A program made the position numbers and the translations under genes. Positions 10,401-24,700 of a stretch of DNA of 64,000 bases are shown here, in pieces. Source of the DNA: Icerya purchasi (Eukaryota > Arthropoda > Insecta > Hemiptera > Monophlebidae); NCBI GenBank assembly GCA_039619475.1, contig CM077116.1, forward strand, positions 103,337,164 to 103,401,163, written 5' to 3'. The first letter of the stretch is position 1. Every line of letters starts with the position of its first letter. The notes beneath the pieces were generated by a model. It was not told the DNA's origin. It saw nothing but the letters and a program-made list of their open reading frames with translations, and ran no database searches.

Positions 10401-13400
10401 CATAGCAATATGTATTACATAGAATCGATTTAAATTCAACACTAATGTTGAATTATAAATGTTCATTTATTCTTAAGTAAAAATTAATAAAAGTTTCTTT
10501 AAGAAGAGAAAAAATCAGGTGGGATTATTCGACTGTTATTTATTAATTTCTTTTTCTTGTAACAAAAATATGTGTAACTGATCTTATATATTTTCAAGAA
10601 GATTGAATATGAAAATGAAAATTCCAGTTATGTTTTTGCTGCAACGTTATAACAACTGTATATTTTAGAGTGTAAATCAAAAAAAAAAAAAAAAAAAAAA
10701 AAAAAATGTGAAGTGTGAGGTAGAGTTACACATAACGTTCTTGACCAGTCCATCATCCAAGCGGAATTTTTAAAAATCTTAAATTTATTCTCTGTAATTT
10801 ATGCTGTTTAGTTTGGTCTTTGATAACTTATTGGAACAGAATTTCTGTTATCGCTCTTTTCACTTATCAATTTTCACAAGATATCAATCATGGTGAAATA
10901 AAAAGTTGAGTTTAATCAATGGTATTAAAAATTCTTTTATTTAATCGTTTCAGTTTCTTTTAAATCGTAGTTTTTATTCGTTTTTCATTTCTTAAAAAGT
11001 AATCCGTCGTATCAAATATAACTTCATGCCATAACATAATATAAAGTTACTATATGGAATATATCTATATATGAAAACGATAGTTTTTATTTTTTATGTC
11101 TATATATTGCTAGTGTCTTGAAACTTAGTATTTCACTCAAATACTGACTAAAGGAGCATAATGTTAAGGAAATATGTTTGAAAGTTTATTGGTTATAGTT
11201 TTTTTGTTTTAGAAGCATCAGAAGCTAATTTATTAAGTACTAAAAAATTAATTTTAAAATATATTTACTTTTTAAACCAGTTTTGGTACATTTCAATTAT
11301 ATAAAATTCTTAAATAGTTAGAGACTGCGTTATCAATTTTCAAATATATCATAAAGTACCATAATTATAAATGCGTTCCGACAATTTTAGAATTCAGTTG
11401 ATTTTTTTAATATTAGTGATAATTAAAAAACAGTATAATACGTCGTTTCCACTAACTTCAATTAATAAAATTTATAAACATTAATAAAGATATTTAACAA
11501 GAAATGACAAAGCAGAATTCTTATAAATTTTTATTACTACTACTGCTACTATTATATTTCTGTCCAACAAGTGGACAATGTATGCGCTTGTACTGTTATA
11601 CCAAACCAATAAATTACATTATTATACGATGTAAATTTGAAGAAAAAAAAAAAAATGGTAAACTAAAAAAACAAAAAATCTTTAAAAATTTGAATGTTAG
11701 ATCTCAGAATAAAGTTTTTATTAGAAATTTTAAAGAACTGGTACTTAAAATTTATTTCTTATTAATGTCCTAGCGCAGTGATGATTACACTGTGAATATA
11801 ATTAATTCATGGTATATTGCTATGTTCCGTTCTTATAAGAAGAAACCATTGCACAGTTATTTATTCTTTTTTTTTTGATATAATTAAATCGCATCGTGGT
11901 CGCTAATTTTCTAATATTTTTTTTCCATTAATTTCTTTTAATTTTCATAAGTTAAAACAAATCGGAAATCAATATATTTCATTTTACAGCAGATCAATGA
12001 CTCTATTTCATGTGGGCCCAATATTTTCAGATAAACAATTTAAAGTTCTGTGATGCGCTTATCACACGCACCAGCTATCAACTTTTATATCAACATTAAT
12101 ATAATTATACAACGAAATAACAAGTAAATAATTAGTAGCACTTCCCTGTTTGTCTGGATGACGGTGAAATCCTGCAGTTCTGTTTTGCTATCTCTCCGAA
12201 TCTGTTTGTTCTTCGCTTGTTCTTTAATTCCAGAATTATCTGATTTTGCATGATTTCCTTACGTCGTTTAGTTTCGGTTTCGGTTTCCATTTTTTTTTCT
12301 ACTTTCTCATTACGATAACACTATTTGAAAACTTTTATATTTAAATGCTTTTACTAAATTATACAATTAATCAAAATATAACGACAAAATAATATATTTA
12401 TGTAAGTTTGAACTGTTGAAAAATGTTATAGGTAAGGCAAATATAAGATGGCCCGGATTAAGTGCACCGATTATACGTGGTCGTGAACTAGTAAAGCAAG
12501 AACAACTCCCGCCGGATCCTGAACACCAAAAAAATATAGAAAAAATTAGAGATCAAATGGGTAAACCTAGAAGAATTAGACTAGCTCCTATTGAACGCGG
12601 TTTCTCTGGCTCTAGATTACCTGGACGTAAAATCGGACCACCTGATCCAATAGGAGACGGTATGTCTGTATTTTTATTTTAGATTTTTTATCCGTAATTC
12701 TGTATTTATAGAACTTTAAACGGCTAATTTTATTCTATATTATTAACACAGAACAGAAAAAAAATTTAAATAAAACTTTTATGGCTGGAAATTAGTCGCG
12801 TTATATATTAAATATGAATTAAAATTCGCAGTTGATTTATCACTATGTATTTTAAAATGTAACATATAATTTCTTAAGTCGAATTATTTGGTTATGAAGT
12901 AAATATGTCATTGTGTAGTATGCTTAAGTAACCGTGAGTCATCAGTTTATTAGCACTTCTAAATTTATTGGTACATGTTTCAACTGAACATAATGGATAC
13001 GGCATAAAAATGTGTAGTATTTTAAAATGCGATAGCCAGACACAAAAAATTCAATTTTTTTTCTTTTTTGCAAAATCAAAGAAAAAAGTATTTTTCATGA
13101 CATATATTTGTTTACGTTGACAATTTTTTCGTTTTAAAAATACTATTGTTTTGATAATGACTTCCATTTTCGTTACAATTACGAAGGCGGGTCACACAAT
13201 TTTCATATATTTTTCTAATGCACTGACGCTACGGAATGTTTCATAATATCTGCTTAAGTTCTTTCAGGTCCTAAGATTTATTTTCATACACTTTGAGAAA
13301 GAAACCACAAGTAGATAAGTCAGGCGGTTGCGGCAGCCAGGTTATTTCTGCGCCGCGCGAAATTATTCGGTTACCAAACATTTGTTCCAACAAATTCATT

Positions 13401-16400
13401 GTCTTGTTGGCAGCGTGGTACGTGGCTCCACCTTCCGTTTTTTTAACGAAGTTGGTTAACAACGCCTGATATCGTTTTTTCCGTTGACAGTACCACTGAA
13501 GAAGCGCGGTTTAATTACTCCCCATACCGCAATCTTCGAGGAATGGAAGGGTTTTACGTGTACTATCCTCGGATTCTCGTTGCATTTCAATATCGTAAGT
13601 TTTGTTTGTTTGCATCTCCATTTAGGTAAAAGTAGGAACAAAACAGAGACTGGTAAATGCTCTCGTGTTTTCAATATTCCTATATGGAGTAGAAACATGG
13701 ACCCTGCGAGAAGCTGATAAACGAAAAATTAACGCATTCGAGATGTAGACTTGGCGAAAAATGCTGAGAATCCCATGGACGGCGAAGCGCACAAACAACT
13801 CCATTTTAGACCAATTAAACATAGAACAACGTCTCTCGGTTACTTGTCAAAATAGAATTATGAAATGGTCATATCATGAGAAGAGAAAGAGATAGCCTTG
13901 AAAAATATATTATAGTGGGTCCAATAGAAGGAGCAAGATCTCGTGGAAGACCGCCTCGACGATGGATAGATACAATAACAGCACTAAGCGATCAAACGCG
14001 AACCATGGCAATGAGAAGCAGCCAGAACAGAAGTCGTTGGAGACAACTAGTGCTTGGTAGATTAAAATAGAGGTCACGATGAGCAGCTATTGCGCAAACG
14101 ACTATGAAGGGAGGCTTAGTCCATTATTAATATTGCATTTAAAGGGATTTTGTTCAAATCAATTTTCTAGGGCATTATTTCACTAAACAATAATCAACTG
14201 ACTACAACTGTTGAACATATAAAATTTTGTAAGCATAATAAATTAACTCAGAGTAGAGAAAGGAAGTGCTGTTTTGTCGGATATGTTTAGAATTTTAGCA
14301 TGTATGCGGGCGGGAAACGCTGCAGATTGGATTCCATTGCTTGGTATACACACTCGATGTTCGGTGGAAACGTAAATCAAGATCCGAGATCCTGAATTTT
14401 CTTTTTTACACGCAGAGCCAGCTTCTCTGAAATTTTTTAGCCGCAGATGCAGAGCTTTCTTACTAAAAAGAGGTTTTTAAACCCGGTTGCGAAACGTTTT
14501 CAAAATTCATGCACTGTCAATACATAACAACTCGTTAATTCCGAAAAAAACTTCAACGCACAATTTTCGAACGTCCTTGCTCCGTGTTATAGCTACTGTA
14601 CGAACAAAACCTTCTTTCTTCCTCTTTTAAATGTAATCAGGGCTGTTCCTTTTAACAATATTTCGATAGGGAGCTAAAGTAATATTTTAATATACTATAC
14701 TTTTCCGTGCCGCACCTCTATTATAAAATTAATACCGGATATTAAATCCTATTGGTAAATAATAAGCTTGCTTTTAACGAAAAAAAAAAAAATATATTCT
14801 TTTTAATTGTTTATTTACAATTTGAATAATAAATTAGTTTATTTTTTATTTTTACATTTATTGGGTTTTCAATTTTTGAATATTTTTTTTATAGTAATTT
14901 TAGTATCGGGTTCTTTATAAATTATTTAGTGACTAATTGCAATTTTATACTTTATAATTGTATTTTTATTTTATTTATAGAAAAATTCGAAGATTTTGAA
15001 ACCATTTGCTTAGAAGTAAGTAAAAGTTTAGTTCAAAAATTATTTTCATCTATATTTGTGATATAAGTAAATCTTTAGTGGTTTTTACATTGAACTGTAT
15101 TTGTAGTATTGAAATACAATCAAGTCAGTGCGGCTAATGAAGTGTATTCATAATCATATGAAAGACAAATACATTACAAATACATATATAAATTCGCTTC
15201 CGTGTTCGACGAAACATTTTAATTTTTTTTTAAAAATATGAATTTGTAATCTGTTTATTTCTGAAGTGTATAACTAAATAATCGTACTGCTTTTTTTTTT
15301 TTTTTTTTTTTGTTGGTATTGTTACTGTGGTTAATACTTTTAAAAACATAATTTATTGTTATTCTAAAAATTGAAAAAAAAACATGCATAAATAAGTGGA
15401 GGAGCTAATATTTTAAAACACTAAAGAATAAATAGAAATGTGATTTATTACAAATGATTTTTAAATAGAAATATTACTTTGATTGCTTCAAACGTAGTCT
15501 CTATTATGTTTATTTCAGTATAAAATGAAAAAATGAGAATGAAATTTTATAGATTGGTATTATTGTAGTCCATCTGGTCTTTCAGTATTGTAAACTCTAG
15601 AATGCAAATTATACAAATATACTTTATTAAAACTAATGTATTGTACAAAATCTTAAAAAATGAAATGGATTGAAAGATTTGGAGCTTCAGCTTTACAGAT
15701 AAAATTTCTTTTCTAAATTCAGTAATTTTCTTACTAATTTTTCAAACTTCAAGTTGATTATTTAAGCTCTTAGGATATTGTTTTAAGTTTTAGGAAACAA
15801 AGTCCTCTTCCTCATAGCTACAGCACTGCTACATTTTTTTTGTAAATTTAAATTATTTACGTGGTCAGGTACGAAATATTTTAATGTGAATTTACATTCA
15901 ATTTCGGTAATTAAAATGAGTTCAAAATTTTTAATTTGCAATGTCTAACTTCATCGACTGCAATTACATGCCCAACTGTTAACAATTATTCTTCAGCATT
16001 ACTCACTTCAAATACATGTGTACCTAAACGTTTTTTGTTATTTTTAATTAAAGTAAAGTCAACTTTTATATTGATTTTTGTCGCAACTTGAAAACTGTAA
16101 ATTGAAATTATTGATTTGTTTAATAATTTGCCGCATGTAAATATTGGAACAATTGGAACAGTTGAATAGTAGTATTGTTGGGTTCATGGAATAAAATATT
16201 TGTGCACATTACCTGCTACTATTTTTTACGCAACTTACTTTTTTACTATCTTTTACATTGTAACATGATATAATTAAATCTTAAAAAACAACTTTATTTA
16301 TTTGAACATGAAGTATTATAATGCTATCGGTCTATTTTCTATTAGATGCCGACCTGTGTCGCTGGTTTTCGTTTTTTTTTTTTTTTTTAGGTAAACTGGT

Positions 16401-19400
16401 AATCTATTTCTTTTCTTTCTTGTTTTTTTTTTTTTTTCTTATTTCTTGAGCATCTATTCGGGTCGATGGACCCACGTCTTCGACAAGCGACTATTATAAC
16501 GTAAATCGATAGCTGTGAGTTAGTCTCTGTTCGAATCACGACTTGCGTCGTCAGCATGTTTATCTATTGGTGTAGATCTGTCCTATCAGACTGGAATTGA
16601 TTATGAAGTTCCAGAACAGTATTTGATTATTTTCCAGATTTATCGGTTGACTCTTACGGGACCTGGCGTGTTCGTTGTTGTTCCTAGTGCCGAATCGTAG
16701 TCAGCTGTGTAGTATATGTGCGTGTTTCGTATACGTCAAGGGTGGTAAACACGTCGACCGTAAAGGTTTTGAAAGTAACCCGCGAAGCTAAAGTTGAACA
16801 ATTTGCTTTCATTTAAATTAATGTTTGAAAATCTGAATGCGATAATTTATTCTTACAATAATAGACTGTCTGTGTAACGTAGCCATACTGTTTCTATTTA
16901 TCTGGATGAACAATGCAAATGAATGTTTACTTTTAAATTAATTGTAGTCGTAACGCATGTGCATATAAATGGCAATCGCACAAAAATTTCCAATTTGCAA
17001 GTTGGTACCAATAACCACTGATAGGGCTCCGGCAATGATCGGTAATAAAAGTAGCTTCGTTGTTCTGTGTAAAGATGATGATGACATTCCAAATTTTATG
17101 GATTATCATTGAATTATACATGCTCAAGTGCTATGTTCAAAAGTATTGAATTTCGATCGTGTTATGGAAATTGCTTTTAAAAAAATAATCAATTCCGTAT
17201 GATCTAAAAGTTTGTTACGTCGTCAGTTTTGCGCTTTGCTGAAAGAATGTAGTGATGAGCGCAGTGAACTGTTCTACTACATCCTGACGTAAGATGGTTG
17301 AGTCGTGTTACATTTTTAACGAGATTTAGAGAACTTCTGCCACAAATATGCGCTCATATTTACAAACTAAAGCTGATTCATATCCTGAATTAAATGATCA
17401 AGAACGGGTTCTTTACACCAATTAAATCTGCAACTACACAGAGTAAAGGTAAAACAATAATAGATATGATAAGCATTTTGAAGTAATTTAAAGAGAAACT
17501 AAATATGCTTGCAATGCAATCGCAACGTCGTGATTTAAAGCATTATCAACATCTGGCTGATGAGTCTAAAAATAAAAAGAGAATCTTACTTACAACAAAT
17601 ATGCCAATATTATTGCACTGCTTTTAAAAGAATTTGAAAGAAGATTTCTAACATTAAGTGAAGATATTGCCAGTTTTTTGTCTTGCCCATTTAATGACAA
17701 CATCGATGTTGAAAGTGTAGCTCAGAAACTAAACAACTTTCTCTCGGTACTACAAATTTAACAGGCTTGGAAGAAGAAATGATAAATATTGAATGTGACA
17801 TAAATCTTAAGTCAATGGTTTTAGATTGTAATTTTTGGAAACTGATAAGAAAATATAAATATCCGAATATTTGGACAATTGTTGCACGTTTCAATGCCTT
17901 CTTTAGATCAACATATTTATGTGAATCCGCATTTTCATTTATGATTGCGATCAAAACAAAACATCGATCGCAATTAACAGATCAACATTTGGAGTCATGT
18001 TTGAGAATTGCCTTAAGTTCATATGAGCCAAATTTTAAGAAACTTGCTGCACTTATGCAATGTCAGCTTTCGTTCAATTAAACATTTTTATTAATTTGCT
18101 CATTTACAGTGTTTTGTTTTTAATTTAATAAGTACATATTTCATCTCAAAAAATAAAAAAATTTTCTTTATTTGCTAAAATTTTTTTGTGTATTTATTTC
18201 TTTACATTGTATTTTTTTTTTTTTCTAATTTGATAAATATTATTGTGCTTCATAAAATAAAAAAATATATTTATTTGTTTTCTTTATTTGCCGTAATATT
18301 TTTAAAAATTGAAATTCTTGTTAATTATTTATTAAAATATCGATGAAAAATTTGAAAAATCCTAAAATTGTTTGCCCATGTCGCCCGCAGACTACATTTT
18401 ACAGAATAAGTCGCCCCTAAGGGATAAAAGTTTGGTCACACCTGGTATACGTGTAATGGAACAGTGGAGTTAGTGTTCGGTGTTCTTCGTGAACTTTTGA
18501 GTACCTAAATTTTCATCTAAAATTTCCGTTTCAGATAGAAATAGAAGTGGACAGTATTTGTGACGTATCTTGTGACAATATTCGAGCTTGAAATTGTTTT
18601 TCTGTTAAAATCATTTAATTTTCGATCTCTTAATATCATCGCATTGTTCGTTGTTGTCGGATACGAAGCGATTAAAGTTTTTTTTAGTAAATAAATAGGT
18701 GTTTGGATTAATTTCTTAAATGCGTTAAATATCATGAAAAAAATGAATATCTCTTAGAAATTTAAATATAAAGTTTATGAAATAACTGATAATGAACGAA
18801 ATTGAAAACTTAATATTAAACCGATTGATTATTCAAAACTTATCGACATTCTGCCATAAACAGTTTAAACGAATTGCAATTACATTATGTGCGCCACATC
18901 CATTAATATTAACGGATTAATCTTATTACAAGTATTTTCAGTATTACTCATAACATAGCTGCAATATATTTTGCTAATATAGATATTTTTTGGCAGTTAT
19001 TAATTTTAAGTAAATAATACTGTGAAACAATTAAGGCTCTCCAGGAAATATATCTTCAGTTAAAAAATGAAATCGGAGAATATTGTTAAAATTGAATTTA
19101 AATGTTTGATTTTTAATTTGATAAAATTAAAGAAAAAAAAAGAATGGATGTTATGTGGGGTGCGTGTGATATTGATGTGAATCCGATTATCTGTAAATGA
19201 ACTGCTGATACGAACTCGGTTACGCGCTACTATACTTCCTGCCTGTTCTCCTCCCATTCTTGTATCGACCGCAGCCTCTTCCGGCTGATACCCCTCGTTT
19301 GCTTTAGGTCCCTACTAAATCGGAACCTCGTGAAGCTGAACTCCCCGGAAATTCGCAACCTCGCGGTCTGTTTGATTAGGATGAATAAAACTCTGCACAA

Positions 19401-21720
19401 AATTAGGCTTTTATTTTTTCTATAAACATACTACACGCGAGCAGAACGCTCGAAGCATGAAAAACGAACAAATTTTGTCGTACTTGAGCAAATACGAGAT
19501 TCTTTTCAGATGAATGTCATAGCGAACCTGCGTCGAGTATTCCTCATGTTTATGACGAATTGGAGCAAGTAAAAAAAGAGTTCAGCCGCGTCTAAAAAAC
19601 TCGCAAAATAACGGTACACGCGTGTATTGTAATTTCGTGCTTTTAATGCAGCAACAACGATTTCTACTCTAGCACCAGGATCACAAACTCTCTGGCTGGG
19701 AAAACATTCGGGAAAAATACATAAAATATGAAAAAGGCATAAAAATTCTCAATAATTACACCGATGACGACACGCAACATGACCTGCTGACAAATATACG
19801 CACACGATCGTAACAGTTGCTCCATCAACGGTAACAGACCAATCACTGAACAGAAAGGGATGAACACTTAATAAACACATGATCAGCATCGCAAACACGC
19901 TCTTCGTTTGAGTGGAGAGGATAAAATGTATAGAAAACTAAGGAAAAACAAAAACGAAAAGAAGATAATAGATTATGGCTTAAAAATACAGACGAATAAT
20001 GGAGGCAACAACAGAACGACGAAATGAAAAAAAAAACAGAAAGAGCCACAGATCGGCAGGAAGACTAGGTTGAACAGATAAAAAGAACAATTGTTAGAAA
20101 AAGAGGAAGCGTATGTATCCGATACCATAGTCTGAAATGAAAACTTGTACACAGCGCAAGAAGATTAGAGGATGGGATTTTCCTTAAGAAAAGAAGTGGG
20201 TAAAGAGACAGCAACCCGAGCTAAGGAGTCCTCCATTACCGAAGATGCTCGAATGGCTAGGCACCCACAGCAAAATGAAGGGAAGAAAGAACGCGGATAA
20301 GTGCGCGTATACAGAGTATATTAAAATCACAGGAATGATCAGGCAGGGGAGAATAGATTGAAGGGAGGTCATGGAGTCAGATATAATCTAGAATTTAGAA
20401 GAAAGGTGATTGGAGGAAGTGAAAATAATCGAACATAGGATAGTCATTAATACGTCTATGAATGTAGAAAAGAAAGGAGACAGGCGAAAAGATTCTGAAA
20501 AGTCAAAATCTGGGAGCATAAAAGAGGCACTGATAAATTTTAAACGTAAAGCATCTTCTCTAAATAAAACCTTTTTAATTGATGAATCCGTTTGAAACTT
20601 TGTTTTTCTAAAATACTAAAAAAAAAAAAAAAAGGAGAAAAGAGGAAAAAAATAATTCCTGTCTGAATGGATCTTACGCATCAAATAGATCAATTTTGAA
20701 AAGAAAAAATGCAACCATCGCTGTAGTGCTAAAATTAAACTTTGGTTCCTACAGCAATTTCCGTGAAAAGAAAAGATGAGTTACATTTCCGATAGTTCTC
20801 CACCAGATCAATTGTTGTTACTAAAAGATATGTAATTTTATTGAATGTTTTAACAGGTTGATTAATGTTTCAATTCTAGTCATATAATAATAAATTATGT
20901 TACATAACTAAATTTTTAAATATAAAAAACTTAATAATTCGTTCCGACTGACAACTTTTTTTTTATCGTGTGGTTTTAAAGAAATCGTTTTCTTTTGTTT
21001 ATTTATTTTATTTTTATGTTTCATTAATTTGCTGGAAAATATTTCACGATTAGTCCGAAAGAGCAAATTCATATGTTTTTGTATTTACAATTGAAATAAT
21101 TTTATTTTCTGTAATGTAATATGTCTTGCATTATGTAAAAAAAGTTGTTTGCTGAAATCGTTGTAAAATTGTTTCTAAGTTGAAGCCAGTTGTTCACATG
21201 ACGAGGTTGTATGGTCGATTCCGTACAGTAAGTGCAACATGTGTTACTGGAAATGGAAAAGGATTGGTTGGTTACGCAAAAAGCAGCGCTGTAGAAGGAA
21301 AAGCAGCAGTTAAATCTGCCAAAAATAGAGCCGCCCAGAGATTAATGTATATAGAACGATTCAATGATCATACAAGTACGTAACAGAATATTCTGTACAA
21401 TTTTATTGTTAGATTTAAATTATTAGTGTAACACATTTTTTTAGATCACTTATACTGCAGAAAACTGCATTCATCGAAACTTGATTCTTTGATTATTTCA
21501 CTTGTTGTATGTTGAAGAGTAAAACTCGCGTGTTATTGGGTTTAGATTTTATCTTTATTTCAGCGGTGAGTTTGTTCTAATTATTAATCGTAATTGTTAC
21601 GGTAATTTTAGATTAATTTAATTTAATTTCGTTTGTTCTTGGTGTATATTTTTATATTTAATAACTTCCCGGTTTATCGTTTATTTTTAATTTTATTTTC
21701 TCTTTAGATTAAATTTATTC

Positions 21721-21751
<31 letters not shown>

Positions 21752-24700
21752 TATTATTTTCTTCTAACGTTTTGTTCTTCCCTTTTTGAACATCTGTTGT
21801 AGTAGTACTTTTAATTCCTAGGCACATTGAATCTCGATGATACCCACCCTCGTAAGAAGAAGTATAAAATCGTTGATGTACTTCTGTTAACCATAGCTTT
21901 AAGACGACTATAAATTATAATGTTAACTTGACAGCTTCTCCTGCCTAAAAAAATGAAGATTTTTAAAAAAAGATTATATCTCTGGATAGCAATAACCATA
22001 TCACGGAGTATTAAAGAAAAATGAGCTGGGGAGGCTAACTTAACGAATAGCTCTTCCAATATTTGAAGATTTTAAAAAACTGATAGGTAGCAATAAGTTT
22101 TATGTCGAATTGTGTTGATAATAAAAAATTTATTGCCGCACACTCTTATAAGTTTTTTTTTAAAAAGGATGACAAACTTGACTAAGACTCCTCGAAAATT
22201 TCAAAATTTTCACAAAGCTAGTGTGTCTGAAAATTTTAGTTGTTTCATGTCAAATTGTTCTGTTTATATCATATGTCTCGTTCGCCTACGTTTTCCAATC
22301 TACTGAAAAATGTTAAAAGTTCACCAAAATTTTATTCTACAATAAGTTATCGTGAAATAATAGTAAAGTAGTTAGTTAATGATGCCGCTTTATCTTTAAC
22401 AGCATTGTGTGAACTATAAAATGACACCAGATTTTTCTGCTAACAGTTTCATCTATATAATGTTACACATGGACCTTCCCAATACTGTTTGTCTCTATAA
22501 CTTTATGCAGTTATTTACTTGAACGATTTTTCTATGTAAATTTAACGAATCCGTTATTGTTTCCGTCTCCTTTTTTATTTTTTTCCCGTGTTTATTATTT
22601 GTGAGTAGGCGCAACCTGTGCATAGTCCAATTTTTCCCGCATAAAACATACTAAACATATGTGTCACTACTATTTATTCAGTTTCGAGATGACTGTAAAA
22701 GAGTATGTAAGTTCTTCTCGATTTGGAGTCAAAGTCAGAGAATGAAGAAAAATTACGTTTATATTATTCAGTAGATAATAAAAAAAAAAAAAAGAGAAGT
22801 AAAAAAACATTGTTTATGTGGAAGAGGAAGTCATAGGGAGTTTATATCTCCCATCGAACTTCAGATGACGTTTTTAAAGAGACTTTTACTGCAACTACAA
22901 GACAGTTTAATAAAGTCCATGAATTTAAAAAACCAAAAAAAGAAGAAAAAAATCAGGCACGGAAAGCAAAAATTACGAATTCTATAATTACAGTGACAAC
23001 GATTAAAATGATTTTGAATGAAAACAATCTTCGCACCATTTAACCCAAAAAAATCCTTTATATAAAGACCTATGAACCTTCAGAGCAGTAACCTTTTGTT
23101 TGTGACTTGTAAATGCCTTTCGCAGTTGTCGCAGAAGAACAACTTTTCCTAATTACAGAAGTATAGAGTCTATGTCCTTAAATCAATATTCCTTTTTTTT
23201 TGTGTTATTCACCGAGCGGTTTCCAGTTACACATCATTTATATTGCGTGTGTGCTGTTAACAACACGAACGTTGGCAGTCACATTGCGATAAAAAGAAAT
23301 CTGAATAATGTAAAATCAGAATGTATTAATAAGCAGTTCTATTCTGAAGTAAATATGTTTGATTTCGTTAAATTATCTACTATTGTGAGCTTAGTATATC
23401 AACGTATAATTTCCAAATGCTAATGATATAGTTTTTAAATTATTTATGTTGATATGTGCTGTTTTCAAAATCAAAAAAAAAAACTTGCTTTCCTCGAGTA
23501 GTTTTCCAAAGGACAAATAACTTCATTTTTCCTTTTTTTTTTTTTTTTTTTTTAGTGGTGTATAATTAGAATTCGGATAACTTTTTAACCTTACTATATT
23601 TCTAAATTTTCTACAGTATGTAGTATACAATATGTACTACGTATTCTGCAATATCATTGTTAATAAAAAAATAATTAACTTAATTTAATTTATAAAATTA
23701 TTTTATTTATTTATTTTTCATTTACAAAGTCATTTACTTAAAACAAAAAGCAAAAATTAATGACAAACTACAACATTTAAACCAAAATCCGCATGGGTAC
23801 TAGGTTGGTTTGGCGACCCTTAGAATTTTTTATTCTTAGACTACTCGATTATTGCTGTAGTGACGTTTCGATTTATCGATATTGAATAAATAATAGTTAA
23901 ATAATTTATCCTACTTCATTGTAGTTGGAGAATTTTTTATCTATGTTGTCATCTGTAGTTTTTTTTCTGCGTGTTCGCAATTTTATTTATTGTTTTCTAA
24001 ATTTTTTTAATATCATTATTTGTGTTTTGTCGTAGGGATATTATACTTTTTTTTTCTTCTTTTAACTCGTATTTGACTTATTTCGTGTATACATTTTTAA
24101 AGGTTTCATTTTCACTGTTTCTTTTACATTGTTTACAGCACAGTTCTTCTATATGAATTACGTATTTTTCTGTTTATTCATTCGCTTCACGGATATTTCT
24201 GTTTTTCTTTATTCTTTGTTTTGTGAAACTATAAATATTCATAAAGTTCCTTAAAAGTCAGTTTCATTTTCGTTAACTTGCCCCTGATCTGCCAATATTG
24301 AATATTCCCTACTAATTATCATTCATTTTATATTTTAACATGATCTCATTTAAGCAACTTTCATTTATTATCGTTCTGTTTGTGTATTCATTTTCATCGG
24401 GACTAAATATACAACTAACAAAAAAATTTAACTGCAATTATTCAGTTTCAATAATTTCACAGGTGGCAATGTATATAAAACAAAAATTATTTTTATAATT
24501 ATTACTAAAACTCGTAATTTTTTTTACATCAAATTTTATAAATTATAACCTTTACGTTTTGTCAGCAATTAAATATTAAGAATTGTTATATGATACCTAT
24601 TTTTCATAATTAAGAGTTATAAACTTTGCTTTATAGTGACGGAGAAAGTCATTGAACTTTCGGATAACTCTACGGCACGTTAAACGCTGTGTTCTATACA

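Noticed and set aside
13484..13717. 77-codon plus-strand ORF
   Set aside because: Spans the junction between an antisense mariner fragment and the LINE tail and is composed of the wrong frames of both.
22690..23100. Possible old transposase or gag fragment
   Set aside because: Short charged stretches on + but no motif that can be named; stops are too frequent to support a call.
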